A stretch of DNA of 64,000 bases, taken from assembly GCA_038521825.1 (NCBI GenBank), contig JBCBKL010000002.1:124001-188000 (forward strand). Direction: 5' to 3'. The notes under the pieces are model-generated. The model saw nothing but the letters and a program-made list of their open reading frames with translations. It was not told the DNA's origin and did not search any database. The position numbers were made by a program, and so were the translations under genes. Numbering within the stretch: position 1 is the stretch's first letter; the number at the start of each line of letters is the position of its first letter. The stretch is from JBCBKL01 sp038521825 (lineage in GTDB: Bacteria > Pseudomonadota > Alphaproteobacteria > Rhodobacterales > Rhodobacteraceae). This document shows, piece by piece, positions 34,013 to 43,103 of this stretch.

Positions 34013-35955
34013 TCGAATATACCACGCAGGCCCTTCTTAAGTTCGTTCTCGATCTTGTCCTTGGCCGCGTCTTCGAGGCTTTTGCCATCCTCGGCAGTCA
34101 CCCCAAGCTCTTCTTCGATCTTCTGGCTGACCGCCTCGCGCGCCTGCTGTTCGAGCTTTTCCTTCTCGACCGACAGGTTCAGATCAAGCGCCTGTTCCAG
34201 ATCAGGCAGGATGCTTGGTCCACTCCATGGGCCGCGAATGCGGATCGGGATTGCCAGACCGCTGCCTTCGTTCACCTTTAGCGCGACGGGCGTGAAGAGA
34301 TAGTCGATGTCTTGTGAACCCAGCCCGACACGACCTGCCCCCCGAGCTTCGAAACTGCTAAGCGACAAGAGCAGATCCTCGTTCACCAGGTTGCCGCCGC
34401 TCATCGTATAGGTGGCGCTTAGGCTGTCAAAGATCGTGGTACCGCCCGTGATGTCGCCCGACCGCATCAGCCGGTCGAGGTCTACACCAAGGATCCGGCC
34501 CGATCCGATGTTGAGCGATCCGTCACCAGAAAGAGATCGCATGATCGCGTCCATATTGCCGCCCGAGCCAAGAAACTTGATCCGGGCATCGCCTGCGCCT
34601 GTCAGCCGATCCAGTCCAACCGCGTCGCTCAGCAGGCTTTCCATCTGGATCCCGGCGGCATTGATATCGCCGCCGACCGACAGGCCGGATCGGTTGTTCA
34701 CAATGACCTGCCCGGTGACGGATCCGCCGTAGGCGCTGACCTCGCGCATCTCGAAAACCATGCGCGAATTGTCGTTGGTGAGCATCGCCTTGGTCGGCCC
34801 TAGCTTGAACTGACCCAGGTCGATGCTTTGAGCCGCAAGGGCGATTTGCGCGTCAAATGCTGCGAGGCCGCTGGCATCGATCGGGTCCTTTGGCCAGCCC
34901 GATGATGACGAAGCCGCACCGCTGGAAGATCCGGAGCCACCCGAGCTGCTGCCCGTCGCGCTGGTCAGATCAAGCGGCCCGGCATCGAGCTGGGCGGTGA
35001 TCTGCGGTTTGCCGTTCAGGCTGATGTCGGCTGCGCCGTTCAGGCGATTGCCGCCCAGATCGACACCCAGATTGCGCAGAGCCAGCTGTCTGTCGGTTGT
35101 CAGCGTCAGATCAGCACCGCCGCTGACGCTTTGACCTAAGCCCTGGGGCAAACCGGGGGCGGGCAGGGCAAGTGCAGCCAGAAAGGTGTCGGTGCTGGCC
35201 ATGTTCATATCAAGCCGCCCGGCGACTTCGCCGGATGTGCCGGCCCGACCTTCGAACTTCGCCGTGTTGCCGCCAGCGGCCAGATCAAAAGATACGGGCT
35301 GAACCTCACCGGCGAGAAACCCCGAAAAGCTGTCGATCCTTGCCGTCACATCAACGGGCGTTGCGGTCGGGCGCAGTTGCGCGACGATATCGGCGGGGCC
35401 GTCCTGTTCGGGCCAATCGAGGCTCAGATCCACTCCGGAATAGGAAACCCGGTCGCTGCCTTCAGCGTCATAGATCAGCATGGCATCCGTCACATTGAGA
35501 CGCTCGATGCTGAAGGCTTGGGGCGGTTCGTCGGGGCTCACCTCGGTTTCGATCTGCGCTTCACCGCTGGCATCCGTAAATTGCCAGCTGGCCCTGCCAT
35601 CAAGGCGCTGCTCAAGGCGAATGGTTGGTGCGGTGGCCTCGATATTGGTGATCCGGATCTCGCCGCGCAGCAGTGATGCGGCATCAACACCGATCGCAGC
35701 GTTTTCGGCCGTCAGCATGGGGCCACCTTCGGCCCAGTCGGCATTTCCAACTTCGATCCCGCCCGCCGTAACGCCCAGCACTGGCCAGACCGACATGGAT
35801 ACGTCGCCGGAAATCGTCACATCCCGCCCGGTCACGTTGCGCAATTGATCCGCTGCGATACGCGCAACCTGTTCGGCTGGCAGCAAGAAGATCGACAGCC
35901 CGGCCACGATGATGATCACCAGGATCAGTCCAAAAAAACGCAGAATCCACTTCAT
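34009..35955 (-). CDS. AsmA family protein
   Basis: This 648-residue envelope protein has an N-terminal membrane helix (MKWILRFFGLILVIIIVAG), the AsmA-like start VARIAADQLRNVTGRDVTISG and a long beta-rich body. AsmA proteins are thought to take part in lipid transfer and outer-membrane assembly between the two membranes. A Ser/Gly/Ala-rich linker lies around residue 340. The C-terminal 60 residues are charged and helical. The ATG at 35955 precedes the helix; a start 5 codons earlier is possible. Confidence 0.85.
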   Translation of the reverse strand: MKWILRFFGLILVIIIVAGLSIFLLPAEQVARIAADQLRNVTGRDVTISGDVSMSVWPVLGVTAGGIEVGNADWAEGGPMLTAENAAIGVDAASLLRGEIRITNIEATAPTIRLEQRLDGRASWQFTDASGEAQIETEVSPDEPPQAFSIERLNVTDAMLIYDAEGSDRVSYSGVDLSLDWPEQDGPADIVAQLRPTATPVDVTARIDSFSGFLAGEVQPVSFDLAAGGNTAKFEGRAGTSGEVAGRLDMNMASTDTFLAALALPAPGLPQGLGQSVSGGADLTLTTDRQLALRNLGVDLGGNRLNGAADISLNGKPQITAQLDAGPLDLTSATGSSSGGSGSSSGAASSSSGWPKDPIDASGLAAFDAQIALAAQSIDLGQFKLGPTKAMLTNDNSRMVFEMREVSAYGGSVTGQVIVNNRSGLSVGGDINAAGIQMESLLSDAVGLDRLTGAGDARIKFLGSGGNMDAIMRSLSGDGSLNIGSGRILGVDLDRLMRSGDITGGTTIFDSLSATYTMSGGNLVNEDLLLSLSSFEARGAGRVGLGSQDIDYLFTPVALKVNEGSGLAIPIRIRGPWSGPSILPDLEQALDLNLSVEKEKLEQQAREAVSQKIEEELGVTAEDGKSLEDAAKDKIENELKKGLRGIFD

Positions 35956-36056
35956 GACGAGGCCCCCCACTTGGCTGATCTTTAGCTACGCCTATGGTTG
36001 AGTCCGCACAAGGGCCGCTCTTTCGGCCGCGTCCGCTTTGCGCTATCTGACCGGTC

Positions 36057-37442
36057 ATGAGCACGAACCCGCCCAGCCTGCGCCCCGACATCGCCCCTGA
36101 CATTCGATTGCATCAGGACAGACGTACGGGTCAGCCGACCATCGGCATGGTCAGTCTGGGATGTCCCAAGGCGTTGGTCGATAGTGAACGAATCTTAACG
36201 CGATTGCGGGCTGAAGGCTATGGCATCTCGCCCGATTACACCGGCGCGGATGCGGTGATCGTGAACACGTGCGGATTTCTTGACAGTGCCAAGGCCGAGA
36301 GCCTCGAAGCCATTGGCGAAGCGCTTGCCGAAAATGGGCGGGTCATCGTGACCGGCTGTCTGGGGGCCGATCCGGAATACATCACTGGTGCGCATCCCAA
36401 CGTGCTGGCGGTGACGGGCCCGCATCAGTACGAACAGGTTTTGGATGCGGTTCACGCGGCCGTTCCACCGTCGCCGGACCCGTTTGTCGACCTGCTGCCA
36501 GCTAGTGGAGTGACCCTTACGCCCCGACATTACAGTTACCTCAAGATTTCAGAGGGCTGTAATCACAAATGCAAGTTCTGCATCATCCCGGATATGCGTG
36601 GTAAACTCGCCTCGCGTCCGGCCCATGCGATCCTGCGCGAGGCCGAAAAACTGGTCGATGCCGGGGTCAAGGAGCTGCTTGTTATCTCACAGGATACAAG
36701 TGCTTACGGCGTGGACCGAAAGTATGATGAGAACCTGTGGAAAACTCGCGCAGTCCGCAGCCACATCGTTGATCTGGCAAGAGAGCTTGGGTCGCTGACT
36801 GGCTGGGTCCGTTTGCATTACGTTTACCCTTACCCGCATGTCCGTGAACTGGTGCCTTTGATGGCTGACGGGCTGGTACTGCCCTATCTCGACATTCCGT
36901 TCCAGCATGCCCATCCGGACGTTCTGAAACGCATGGCCCGCCCGGCTGCGGCGGCCAAGACCCTTGATGAAATTGCGGCGTGGCGATCGATCTGCCCAGA
37001 TCTCACGCTGCGCTCGACCTTTATCGTTGGATATCCCGGCGAGACGGAGGATGAGTTTGAGGTACTGCTCGATTGGCTGGACGAGGCACAGCTCGACCGT
37101 GTTGGCTGCTTTCAGTACGAGAATGTGGACGGTGCCCGGTCGAACGACCTGCCGGATCATGTGCCCGATGAGGTTAAACAAGACCGGTGGGAACGGTTTA
37201 TGGCAAAGTCCCAAGTGATATCCGAGGCGAAGCTGGCGGCTAAAGTGGGCTGCACGCTCGACGTAATTGTAGATGAGGTCGACGAGGACGCTGCAACCTG
37301 CCGCACAAAGGGTGATGCCCCCGAGATTGACGGTAACCTTTTCATCGATGCGGGTTTCGAAGGTCTCAAACCCGGGGACCTGGTGACCGTGGCGGTGGAT
37401 GAGGCGGGAGAGTACGACCTTTGGGGTCGTCTGCTGACTTAG
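36057..37442 (+). CDS. rimO: ribosomal protein S12 methylthiotransferase RimO
   Basis: This 461-residue radical-SAM enzyme adds a methylthio group to Asp88 of ribosomal protein S12. The N-terminal UPF0004 domain supplies Cys36 (LGCPK), Cys72 (NTCGF) and Cys101 (TGCLG) for one 4Fe-4S cluster. The radical-SAM motif CNHKCKFC gives Cys168, Cys172 and Cys175 for the other. A TRAM domain ends the protein. The CNHKC form and the substrate-side motifs favour RimO over MiaB. Confidence 0.95.
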   Translation: MSTNPPSLRPDIAPDIRLHQDRRTGQPTIGMVSLGCPKALVDSERILTRLRAEGYGISPDYTGADAVIVNTCGFLDSAKAESLEAIGEALAENGRVIVTGCLGADPEYITGAHPNVLAVTGPHQYEQVLDAVHAAVPPSPDPFVDLLPASGVTLTPRHYSYLKISEGCNHKCKFCIIPDMRGKLASRPAHAILREAEKLVDAGVKELLVISQDTSAYGVDRKYDENLWKTRAVRSHIVDLARELGSLTGWVRLHYVYPYPHVRELVPLMADGLVLPYLDIPFQHAHPDVLKRMARPAAAAKTLDEIAAWRSICPDLTLRSTFIVGYPGETEDEFEVLLDWLDEAQLDRVGCFQYENVDGARSNDLPDHVPDEVKQDRWERFMAKSQVISEAKLAAKVGCTLDVIVDEVDEDAATCRTKGDAPEIDGNLFIDAGFEGLKPGDLVTVAVDEAGEYDLWGRLLT

Positions 37443-37523
37443 GTCGCCGGGCAGATTTGCTTTCGGTTCTTGACTGTTGCTGACTGCGCGCAAGGTTAAA
37501 CGTCAACAGAAAGGGAGGAATGC

Positions 37524-37763
37524 ATGACAAAGCCAGTGGTTGCCCAAAAAGCCCCGTTTCCGGTCGAGGTCGAAGAGGGGAAGACCTATTTTTGGTGTGC
37601 CTGTGGTCGGTCGGCGTCTCAGCCGTTTTGCGACGGCTCGCACAAGGACACCGGTATCGCGCCTACGAAGTACACGGCTGAGGCTTCGAAAAAGCTGTTT
37701 TTCTGCGGTTGTAAGGCCACCGACAAGGCACCGCTTTGCGACGGGGCTCATAACGGGCTGTAG
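37524..37763 (+). CDS. CDGSH iron-sulfur domain protein with two motifs
   Basis: This 79-residue protein contains two CDGSH-type 2Fe-2S sites. The first is Cys25-x-Cys27 with FCDGSH (Cys36, His40). The second is Cys61-x-Cys63 with LCDGAH (Cys72, His76). Each has the 3-Cys/1-His ligation that gives mitoNEET-like redox- and pH-labile clusters. AAGGGAGG precedes the ATG. It stands alone downstream of rimO. Confidence 0.93.
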   Translation: MTKPVVAQKAPFPVEVEEGKTYFWCACGRSASQPFCDGSHKDTGIAPTKYTAEASKKLFFCGCKATDKAPLCDGAHNGL

Positions 37764-37838
37764 CCAATTATTAACAAACCTTGAATCCGTTCTCATTTTG
37801 TTCTACTTTGGCGACGCGATCCGTTTGCGAGGCAAGCC

Positions 37839-38153
37839 ATGTCCGAAATGCAAGAACTACCCGGCCTCTTTGATGCCAACCGGGTGCCAAGTGCCAAGCA
37901 GGTTGCCTTTGCCAGCGCCTTGGCCCGCAAATCCGGCACTGTTGTTCCGCAGGCGTTGCTGTCCGACCGCGTGGGGCTGTCCGCGTGGATCGACCGCTAC
38001 AAGGCACGCGGAACCCGGGCTGCCTATCCGTCATCGAAACAAGTCGCTTTTGCCGAACGCATCGCGCGGATCAAACGTCGGCAGATCCCGGAAGAGTGTT
38101 TTCGCGACAAGACGATGATGTCCCGCTGGATCGACAGCAACAAACCGCGTTGA
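37839..38153 (+). CDS. small protein with a duplicated K-Q-V-A-F-A motif
   Basis: This 104-residue basic protein is built from two copies of a 37-40-residue unit (about 17-53 and 64-101). Each copy has P-S-x-K-Q-V-A-F-A, a helix, a Pro, and a W-I-D ending. The unit resembles short helical repeats I recall at the ends of some topoisomerases and DUF3072-like proteins, so nucleic-acid binding is plausible. There is no signal peptide or membrane segment. Confidence 0.72.
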   Translation: MSEMQELPGLFDANRVPSAKQVAFASALARKSGTVVPQALLSDRVGLSAWIDRYKARGTRAAYPSSKQVAFAERIARIKRRQIPEECFRDKTMMSRWIDSNKPR

Positions 38154-38195
38154 AATGTCACTTGGCCGGCAGCAGGCGATGCCTATCTGCCGAGT

Positions 38196-38582
38196 ATGTC
38201 ACAAGACACGCGGGTGCTTTACAACGCGGATTGCCCGGTCTGCAGTTTTGAGATCAACCATTACGCCGCCTATGCCGATCAAAAGGCATTGCCGCTGCGG
38301 TTCGAAGACTTGAATACCCGCGATCTGACCGAATGGGGTCTGACCGCGGACGAAGCGGCGCGGCGGCTTTATGTCTTGAAAGAGGGCCAGATCCTATCGG
38401 GCATTCCGGCTTTTGTCGTCCTATGGCGCGAGATGCCAAGATATCGCTGGCTCGCCCGTTTGGTAACGGTGCCGGGGGTCGACTGGCTGGCCATCAAACT
38501 TTATGACCACGTCGCCGCCCCCCTGATCTATCGCTGGCATCTCAGGCGGATCGCGCGGCGGGCAGCGGAAACAGAATGTTGA
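38196..38582 (+). CDS. DCC/DUF393 family thiol-disulfide oxidoreductase-like protein
   Basis: This 128-residue thioredoxin-like protein carries the family's near-N-terminal motif D-C-P-V-C (Cys13, Cys16) after VLYNA. The central LYVLKEGQILSGIPAF and the C-terminal hydrophobic region are typical of DUF393. It is expected to act in thiol/disulfide exchange, but substrates are unknown. It lies 46 nt before a hemolysin-III gene. Confidence 0.87.
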   Translation: MSQDTRVLYNADCPVCSFEINHYAAYADQKALPLRFEDLNTRDLTEWGLTADEAARRLYVLKEGQILSGIPAFVVLWREMPRYRWLARLVTVPGVDWLAIKLYDHVAAPLIYRWHLRRIARRAAETEC

Positions 38583-38627
38583 TCAAAGATAAGTAGCCAG
38601 AAAGCGATCGGCGCGTATCATTCGGCC

Positions 38628-39275
38628 ATGCCTTACGCCTATCCAACGCGGGAAGTCATTGCGGACGGTACGGTTCACGTGCTGGGCCTTGTGGCTGCCG
38701 TAATCGCGGCAATCCTGCTGATCGCGCACTTGGGTGAGTTCGGCTCAGGCCGGACTTTTGCAGGCGTCAGCATCTATGCGGGTTTTCTGCTTTTTGCCCT
38801 CGTTGCTTCGGCCGCGTATCACCTGCTGCCTTGGGAACGGTCACGCCCGCTATTGCACAAGATCGATCACGCGGCCATTTACCTCAAGATCGCAGGCACT
38901 TACACGCCCCTCGTGGTGATGGTTGGGTCTGTCTTTTCCTACGTCGTTCTTGGTGCGGTTTGGCTGATTGCCCTGATCGGAGCATGGGCGCGACTGCGGT
39001 TCTGGTCGCCCTCCACGGGGCGGTCATTACCTCTGTATCTCGGGCTTGGTTGGGCCAGCCTGCTGTTGATCTATCCCATGGCGCTCGTATTGCCGCTCTG
39101 GTCGATGATCCTGATTGCGATTGGTGGGCTGCTTTATACCGTCGGCGCCGTTCTTTACACATTCAAAAGACTGCGCTTTGAGAACGCGATCTGGCACAGT
39201 TTCGTTTTGACTGCGTCCGGTTGCTTCTTTTCGGCAATTGCGCTGGCGGCGACGGCCGAGCCACCGGCGTTCTGA
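38628..39275 (+). CDS. hemolysin III / PAQR family membrane protein (TrhA-like)
   Basis: This 215-residue protein has seven transmembrane helices. It has conserved family residues in SAAYHLLPW, KIDHAAIYLKIAGTYTP and the last-helix IWHSFVL; these His and Asp residues form the metal site of PAQR proteins. Bacterial members have been linked to membrane-fluidity homeostasis rather than true haemolysis. The ORF is complete and of usual length. Confidence 0.9.
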   Translation: MPYAYPTREVIADGTVHVLGLVAAVIAAILLIAHLGEFGSGRTFAGVSIYAGFLLFALVASAAYHLLPWERSRPLLHKIDHAAIYLKIAGTYTPLVVMVGSVFSYVVLGAVWLIALIGAWARLRFWSPSTGRSLPLYLGLGWASLLLIYPMALVLPLWSMILIAIGGLLYTVGAVLYTFKRLRFENAIWHSFVLTASGCFFSAIALAATAEPPAF

Positions 39276-39278
39276 CCG

Positions 39279-39977
39279 CTACAGGCCGGCAGCGACCCGC
39301 TGCACGATCGCTTTGCGCTCGGCGTTCGGGGGGTGGGTGCCGAGGAACCTGTCGCCGGGATCGGGGATGCGATCAAAGAACAATGCGCCCACCAAAGGAT
39401 CAAAGCCGGCGCGCGCGGTGATCACCGTGCCAAGCGCATCGGCCTCCAACTCGAACTCTTTGGAATAGCTGCGCGCGCCGACGGTTGCGCCCAGGCGCTG
39501 CGCATTTTCCACGGCGCCAGCATCACCACCCGATAGAGTCGCCAAACCGCCAAAAATCACCGCTCCGGCGACGGCGTTTTGCTGTTGACGGGCAAGGTGG
39601 CCTTCAATGTGGTGCGCGGCCTCATGCCCCATGACAAACGCGATTTCGTCAGCATTGCGTGCTTCGCGGATCAGCGCCTGGGTGAAAGCGATGATCGGGC
39701 GGCCGGTATCGTCTTCGGTCTGGTAGGCGTTTGAAGGCAGGCCGCGGCGATCGTCCACAACGATCCGGAAATCGCAATTGACGCCGCGTGTCCGCGCCCT
39801 GCATTCGCGCTCGGCCACGGGTTCGATTGCGCGCACGACCTGGGCAAAAGTCCGGGCATCGGAACGGGCCGGCAAAGGTTGCGATGCAGGTGCCTGACCC
39901 GTTGATGATTCAATCACCACATCGTCACACCCTGCCAACGCGGCCAGAACAATTACAAGCGCGATAAGTCTTTGCAT
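39279..39977 (-). CDS. M48 family zinc metalloprotease, lipoprotein
   Basis: This 232-residue protein starts at the ATG at 39977, which gives a lipoprotein signal with lipobox LAGC. The catalytic motif HEAAHH has His118, Glu119 and His122. The third ligand is in the ELEADALG segment (Glu176 region). It is expected to face the periplasm and take part in envelope protein quality control, like LoiP/BepA-type enzymes. Two Cys (ERECRA, VNCDF) may form a disulfide. Confidence 0.88.
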   Translation of the reverse strand: MQRLIALVIVLAALAGCDDVVIESSTGQAPASQPLPARSDARTFAQVVRAIEPVAERECRARTRGVNCDFRIVVDDRRGLPSNAYQTEDDTGRPIIAFTQALIREARNADEIAFVMGHEAAHHIEGHLARQQQNAVAGAVIFGGLATLSGGDAGAVENAQRLGATVGARSYSKEFELEADALGTVITARAGFDPLVGALFFDRIPDPGDRFLGTHPPNAERKAIVQRVAAGL

Positions 39978-40096
39978 TTCACACCAAATCAGACCCTTCG
40001 ATTTCGCTGAATGTATCATGTCCGTTCGGTGTTGCGAGTCCCCTTCACGGGTGCGTGACGCCTTGCATCGGCAGCGGATGGGGTTAGGCTGCTGCC

Positions 40097-40345
40097 ATGT
40101 TTTCGATTGAGCACGAATTTGACGCGACGGTCATCACGTTGGTGGATGAAGGCAAGGCCCCGTTGCAGGAAGACGTCGTGGTTCACAGCTTTGCGGAATG
40201 CATAACGGTCGAACAATTTGACCCCCGGACCGATAGGATGATGAAGGTGACGTTTTCGCCCGAACAACTGCGCGATCTCGCCGCCGCCCTGGATCTGCCG
40301 GAAGGGGTTTATCAGTTGCATCCCGATCCCGACGTCGATGAATGA
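40097..40345 (+). CDS. small acidic hypothetical protein
   Basis: This is an 82-residue cytosolic acidic protein with a beta-rich start (FSIEHEFDATVITLVDEG) and a helical PEQLRDLAAALDLPEGVYQL segment. No family is recognised. It lies 42 nt before the aminotransferase gene and is probably co-transcribed with it. Confidence 0.65.
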   Translation: MFSIEHEFDATVITLVDEGKAPLQEDVVVHSFAECITVEQFDPRTDRMMKVTFSPEQLRDLAAALDLPEGVYQLHPDPDVDE

Positions 40346-40387
40346 CCGCACAGATCACATGCTTTTCCCAGACACCCGAGGTGCACC

Positions 40388-41251
40388 ATGACGACCGGGA
40401 CCAACGTTAAGACCTATTTCGAAGGTGCCTGGCATGATGACGACGTCATGATCATGCGCGCAGCCGATCATGGATCGTGGTTGGGCACGACCGTATTTGA
40501 TGGTGCCCGGTATGTGCACGGAAAAGCGCCGGATCTCACGGCCCACCTTGACCGCGTGAACCGCTCGGCTGAGGCGCTGATGATCACCCCGACCGTCACC
40601 ACGGACGAGATGTTTGACATCGTCTGGGAGGGGCTGAAGCGGTATCCGGCGAATGAAGCGGTTTACATCCGGCCGATGTACTGGGCACTCGAAGGCGGGC
40701 ATCTTGGCGTGGTTCCCAAGGAAGGCCCGACTGGTTTCGCCGTCAGCCTCGAGGTCATTCCACTGGCCCCCGACAGCGCGTCGACCACGTTGACACGCAC
40801 CCGGTTCCGTCGCCCGGTGCTTGAGGACAATGTGGTGAATGCCAAGGCCGGATGCCTTTACCCGAACAACGCCCGCATGTTGGCCGAGGCGCGGTCCAAG
40901 GGGTTTGGCAACGCGCTTGTCGCCGACGCCATGGGTAACGTTGCCGAAACGGCGACGGCCAACGTCTTCATGGTCAGGGATGGCGAGTTGTTTACCCCCG
41001 TCCCGAACGGAACGTTCCTTGCCGGGATCACCCGCGCCCGGCACATGGCAAACCTGGCCGCCGATGGCATGCGGGTGCACGAGAAGGTGCTGACCTTCGA
41101 CGATTTCCACGATGCGGACGAGGTCTTCATGAGTGGCAACATGATGAAAGTGACGCCCGTTACCGCCTTTGATGACACCCAGTATCAGGTGGGGCCGGTC
41201 ACCAGGCGCGTCCGCGAGATGTACTGGGATTGGGCGCAGAGCGAGACATGA
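40388..41251 (+). CDS. branched-chain-type (class IV) aminotransferase
   Basis: This 287-residue PLP enzyme of fold type IV has the lysine that binds PLP at Lys153 (NAKAGCLYPNN) and the conserved Tyr158. AETATANVFMV and the TRARHM segment are also typical. It is probably an IlvE-like branched-chain amino acid transaminase, although D-amino acid or other class IV activities cannot be excluded by eye. GAGGTG precedes the ATG. The stop overlaps the next gene (ATGA). Confidence 0.87.
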   Translation: MTTGTNVKTYFEGAWHDDDVMIMRAADHGSWLGTTVFDGARYVHGKAPDLTAHLDRVNRSAEALMITPTVTTDEMFDIVWEGLKRYPANEAVYIRPMYWALEGGHLGVVPKEGPTGFAVSLEVIPLAPDSASTTLTRTRFRRPVLEDNVVNAKAGCLYPNNARMLAEARSKGFGNALVADAMGNVAETATANVFMVRDGELFTPVPNGTFLAGITRARHMANLAADGMRVHEKVLTFDDFHDADEVFMSGNMMKVTPVTAFDDTQYQVGPVTRRVREMYWDWAQSET

Positions 41252-41844
41252 CCCAACCCCTCGAATTCTGGTTCGAATTTGCGAGCACCTATTCCTATCC
41301 TGCAGCGATGCGGGTCGAGGCCGCATGCGCCAGTCAGGGCGTTCCGCTGGTTTGGCGCCCGTTTCTTTTGGGGCCGGTCTTTGCGGCACAGGGGCTGAAG
41401 GATTCTCCTTTCAATATCTATCCGATCAAGGGCGCCTATATGTGGCGGGATCTGGAGCGGCTTTGTGAGGCGCAAGGCCTTGATTTCAAACGCCCCTCCG
41501 ACTTTCCGCGCGGCAGCCTTTTGGCCGCCCGCGTCGCTTGTGCCTTTAGCGATGCGCCATGGGCCGGCGCGTTCATCCGCAAGGTCTATGACGCGAATTT
41601 CTCCCGTGATCTTGATGTTTCTCAGCCGCAGGTGATCGTCGATCTGCTGACTGACCTCGAGCAGGACGCACGCGTGGTGGTCGATGCTGCCCAAGCGCCG
41701 ACCAACAAGGATGTTTTGAAAGCTCTCACCAAGGAAGCTGCAGACAGGGGCGTCTTTGGGGCGCCGACCATGACCGTGGGCGAAGAGCTGTTCTGGGGCA
41801 ACGACCGCCTTGATGCCGCGATCGCGTGGGCCCTTCGGGAGTGA
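41248..41844 (+). CDS. 2-hydroxychromene-2-carboxylate isomerase family protein (DsbA-like/kappa GST)
   Basis: This 198-residue thioredoxin-fold protein begins EFWFEFASTYSYPAAMR, matching the HCCA isomerase start with the catalytic Ser near residue 13. It ends GVFGAPTMTVGEELFWGNDRL, the conserved cis-Pro region. HCCA isomerase acts in naphthalene degradation with glutathione, but most chromosomal copies serve unknown reactions. It overlaps the aminotransferase gene by 4 bp. Confidence 0.85.
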   Translation: MTQPLEFWFEFASTYSYPAAMRVEAACASQGVPLVWRPFLLGPVFAAQGLKDSPFNIYPIKGAYMWRDLERLCEAQGLDFKRPSDFPRGSLLAARVACAFSDAPWAGAFIRKVYDANFSRDLDVSQPQVIVDLLTDLEQDARVVVDAAQAPTNKDVLKALTKEAADRGVFGAPTMTVGEELFWGNDRLDAAIAWALRE

Positions 41845-41895
41845 TTGCGCCGCTTGGTGGAATGCGTCATGGTTCCGCGCGGAACGGAGGACCCC

Positions 41896-42351
41896 ATGCG
41901 CAAGTTTCTCGTCGTGTTGGATGACAGTCGTGAATGCCTGAATGCGATGCGCTTTGCCGCGATGCGGGCCTCTCACACCGGCGGGGGCGTTGCGATCCTT
42001 TCAGTTATCCCGCCCGAGGAATTCAATCACTGGATTGGTGTGGGCAATGTCATGCGCGAAGAGGCGCGTGAACGCATCCACGCGCATTTCGAAGTCTTCG
42101 CAAAATGGATGCGCGACAAGCAGGGGATCGACCCCGAACTCGTCATCCGAGAAGGTCAGGCCGTCGACGAGATCATGGGCCACATCCGCGAGGACTCCGA
42201 GATCGGTGTTCTCGTTCTCGGGGCTGGCACAGACAACAAAGGGCCCGGTCCGCTCGTTACACAATTGTCGCGCAATGCTGGGTCTCTGCCAATCCCGATC
42301 ACCATCGTGCCGGGTGATCTGAGCAAGGAAAAGCTCGAGGCGATCACCTGA
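41896..42351 (+). CDS. universal stress protein (UspA family)
   Basis: This 151-residue protein has a Rossmann-like Usp fold starting FLVVLDDSRECLNAM, with VLVLGAGTDNKGPGPLV as the probable nucleotide-binding loop. GGAGGACCCC lies upstream of the ATG at 41896, which is preferred over an earlier in-frame start. It converges with the DUF899 gene, only 5 bp apart. Confidence 0.88.
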   Translation: MRKFLVVLDDSRECLNAMRFAAMRASHTGGGVAILSVIPPEEFNHWIGVGNVMREEARERIHAHFEVFAKWMRDKQGIDPELVIREGQAVDEIMGHIREDSEIGVLVLGAGTDNKGPGPLVTQLSRNAGSLPIPITIVPGDLSKEKLEAIT

Positions 42352-42356
42352 GCGGG

Positions 42357-43064
42357 CTATTCCGCTGCGGTCTGGTACTCATCCCGCCGCTTTAGCCACG
42401 CCATTGAAAACGCTAGGGAATCTTCGTCGCGTCCCTTCGGTGTCATATCCAGTAAGTGATAGGCAGTATTGAGGATATCGAGACCCCGCCCGTAGGTCGA
42501 ATAGCTGTGCGCGACACGTCCGTCCGTCAGCCGAGTGAACACGCTCAAGCCAGGGCTTTCTTCGCCATGGGGTTGGCCGGTGTAGTTATAAACCGGGTCC
42601 TCACCGCCACCAGATGCGGGGAAGGTGACACCGAAATCCTGTCCAAATGTCGTCTGACCGGCAGACACCCAGTTGAGGGTCCAGCCCATCCGGTCTCGGT
42701 AATCGAGCAGCGTCTTTAGCGGTGCATTGGCGGCGATGACCAAGGCTGTGTTACGGGCCGCGAGATGCACATCGATTCCATTGAAATGATCGCACCAGAA
42801 GGAACAACTGGGGCAACCCTCGGCCCAGTTGGGAGCGAACATAAAGTGGTAGACGATGAGTTGGCTTTTGCCGCCAAAAAGTTCGGCAAGTGATTTGGGC
42901 CCTGCTTCGGTGTCAAATTCATAGTCCTTGCCGATCAGAACCATCGGCAGTTTTCGACGGGCGGCGCTGAGCGCATCACGTTCTTTCGTAAACGCCTTTT
43001 CACGGTCAAGCAGTTCGAGGCGTGCCTTGAGCCATGTATCGCGGCTCACCAGTTGGTCAGACAT
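42357..43064 (-). CDS. DUF899 family thioredoxin-like protein
   Basis: This 235-residue protein has the DUF899 pattern: an N-terminal helical part with LSAARRKLPMV, then a thioredoxin-like core with NWAEGCPSCSFWCDHFNG and a W-x-L-x-W-V-S region. The Cys pair could be redox active. GGGAG precedes the ATG. Its promoter faces that of an ArsR-type regulator, and the intergenic space contains a paired ArsR-like operator, so it is probably repressed by that regulator. Confidence 0.88.
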   Translation of the reverse strand: MSDQLVSRDTWLKARLELLDREKAFTKERDALSAARRKLPMVLIGKDYEFDTEAGPKSLAELFGGKSQLIVYHFMFAPNWAEGCPSCSFWCDHFNGIDVHLAARNTALVIAANAPLKTLLDYRDRMGWTLNWVSAGQTTFGQDFGVTFPASGGGEDPVYNYTGQPHGEESPGLSVFTRLTDGRVAHSYSTYGRGLDILNTAYHLLDMTPKGRDEDSLAFSMAWLKRRDEYQTAAE

Positions 43065-43103
43065 GTCGGTCTCCCTTCCACATGGACAGAATGATGTTAA
43101 AAG

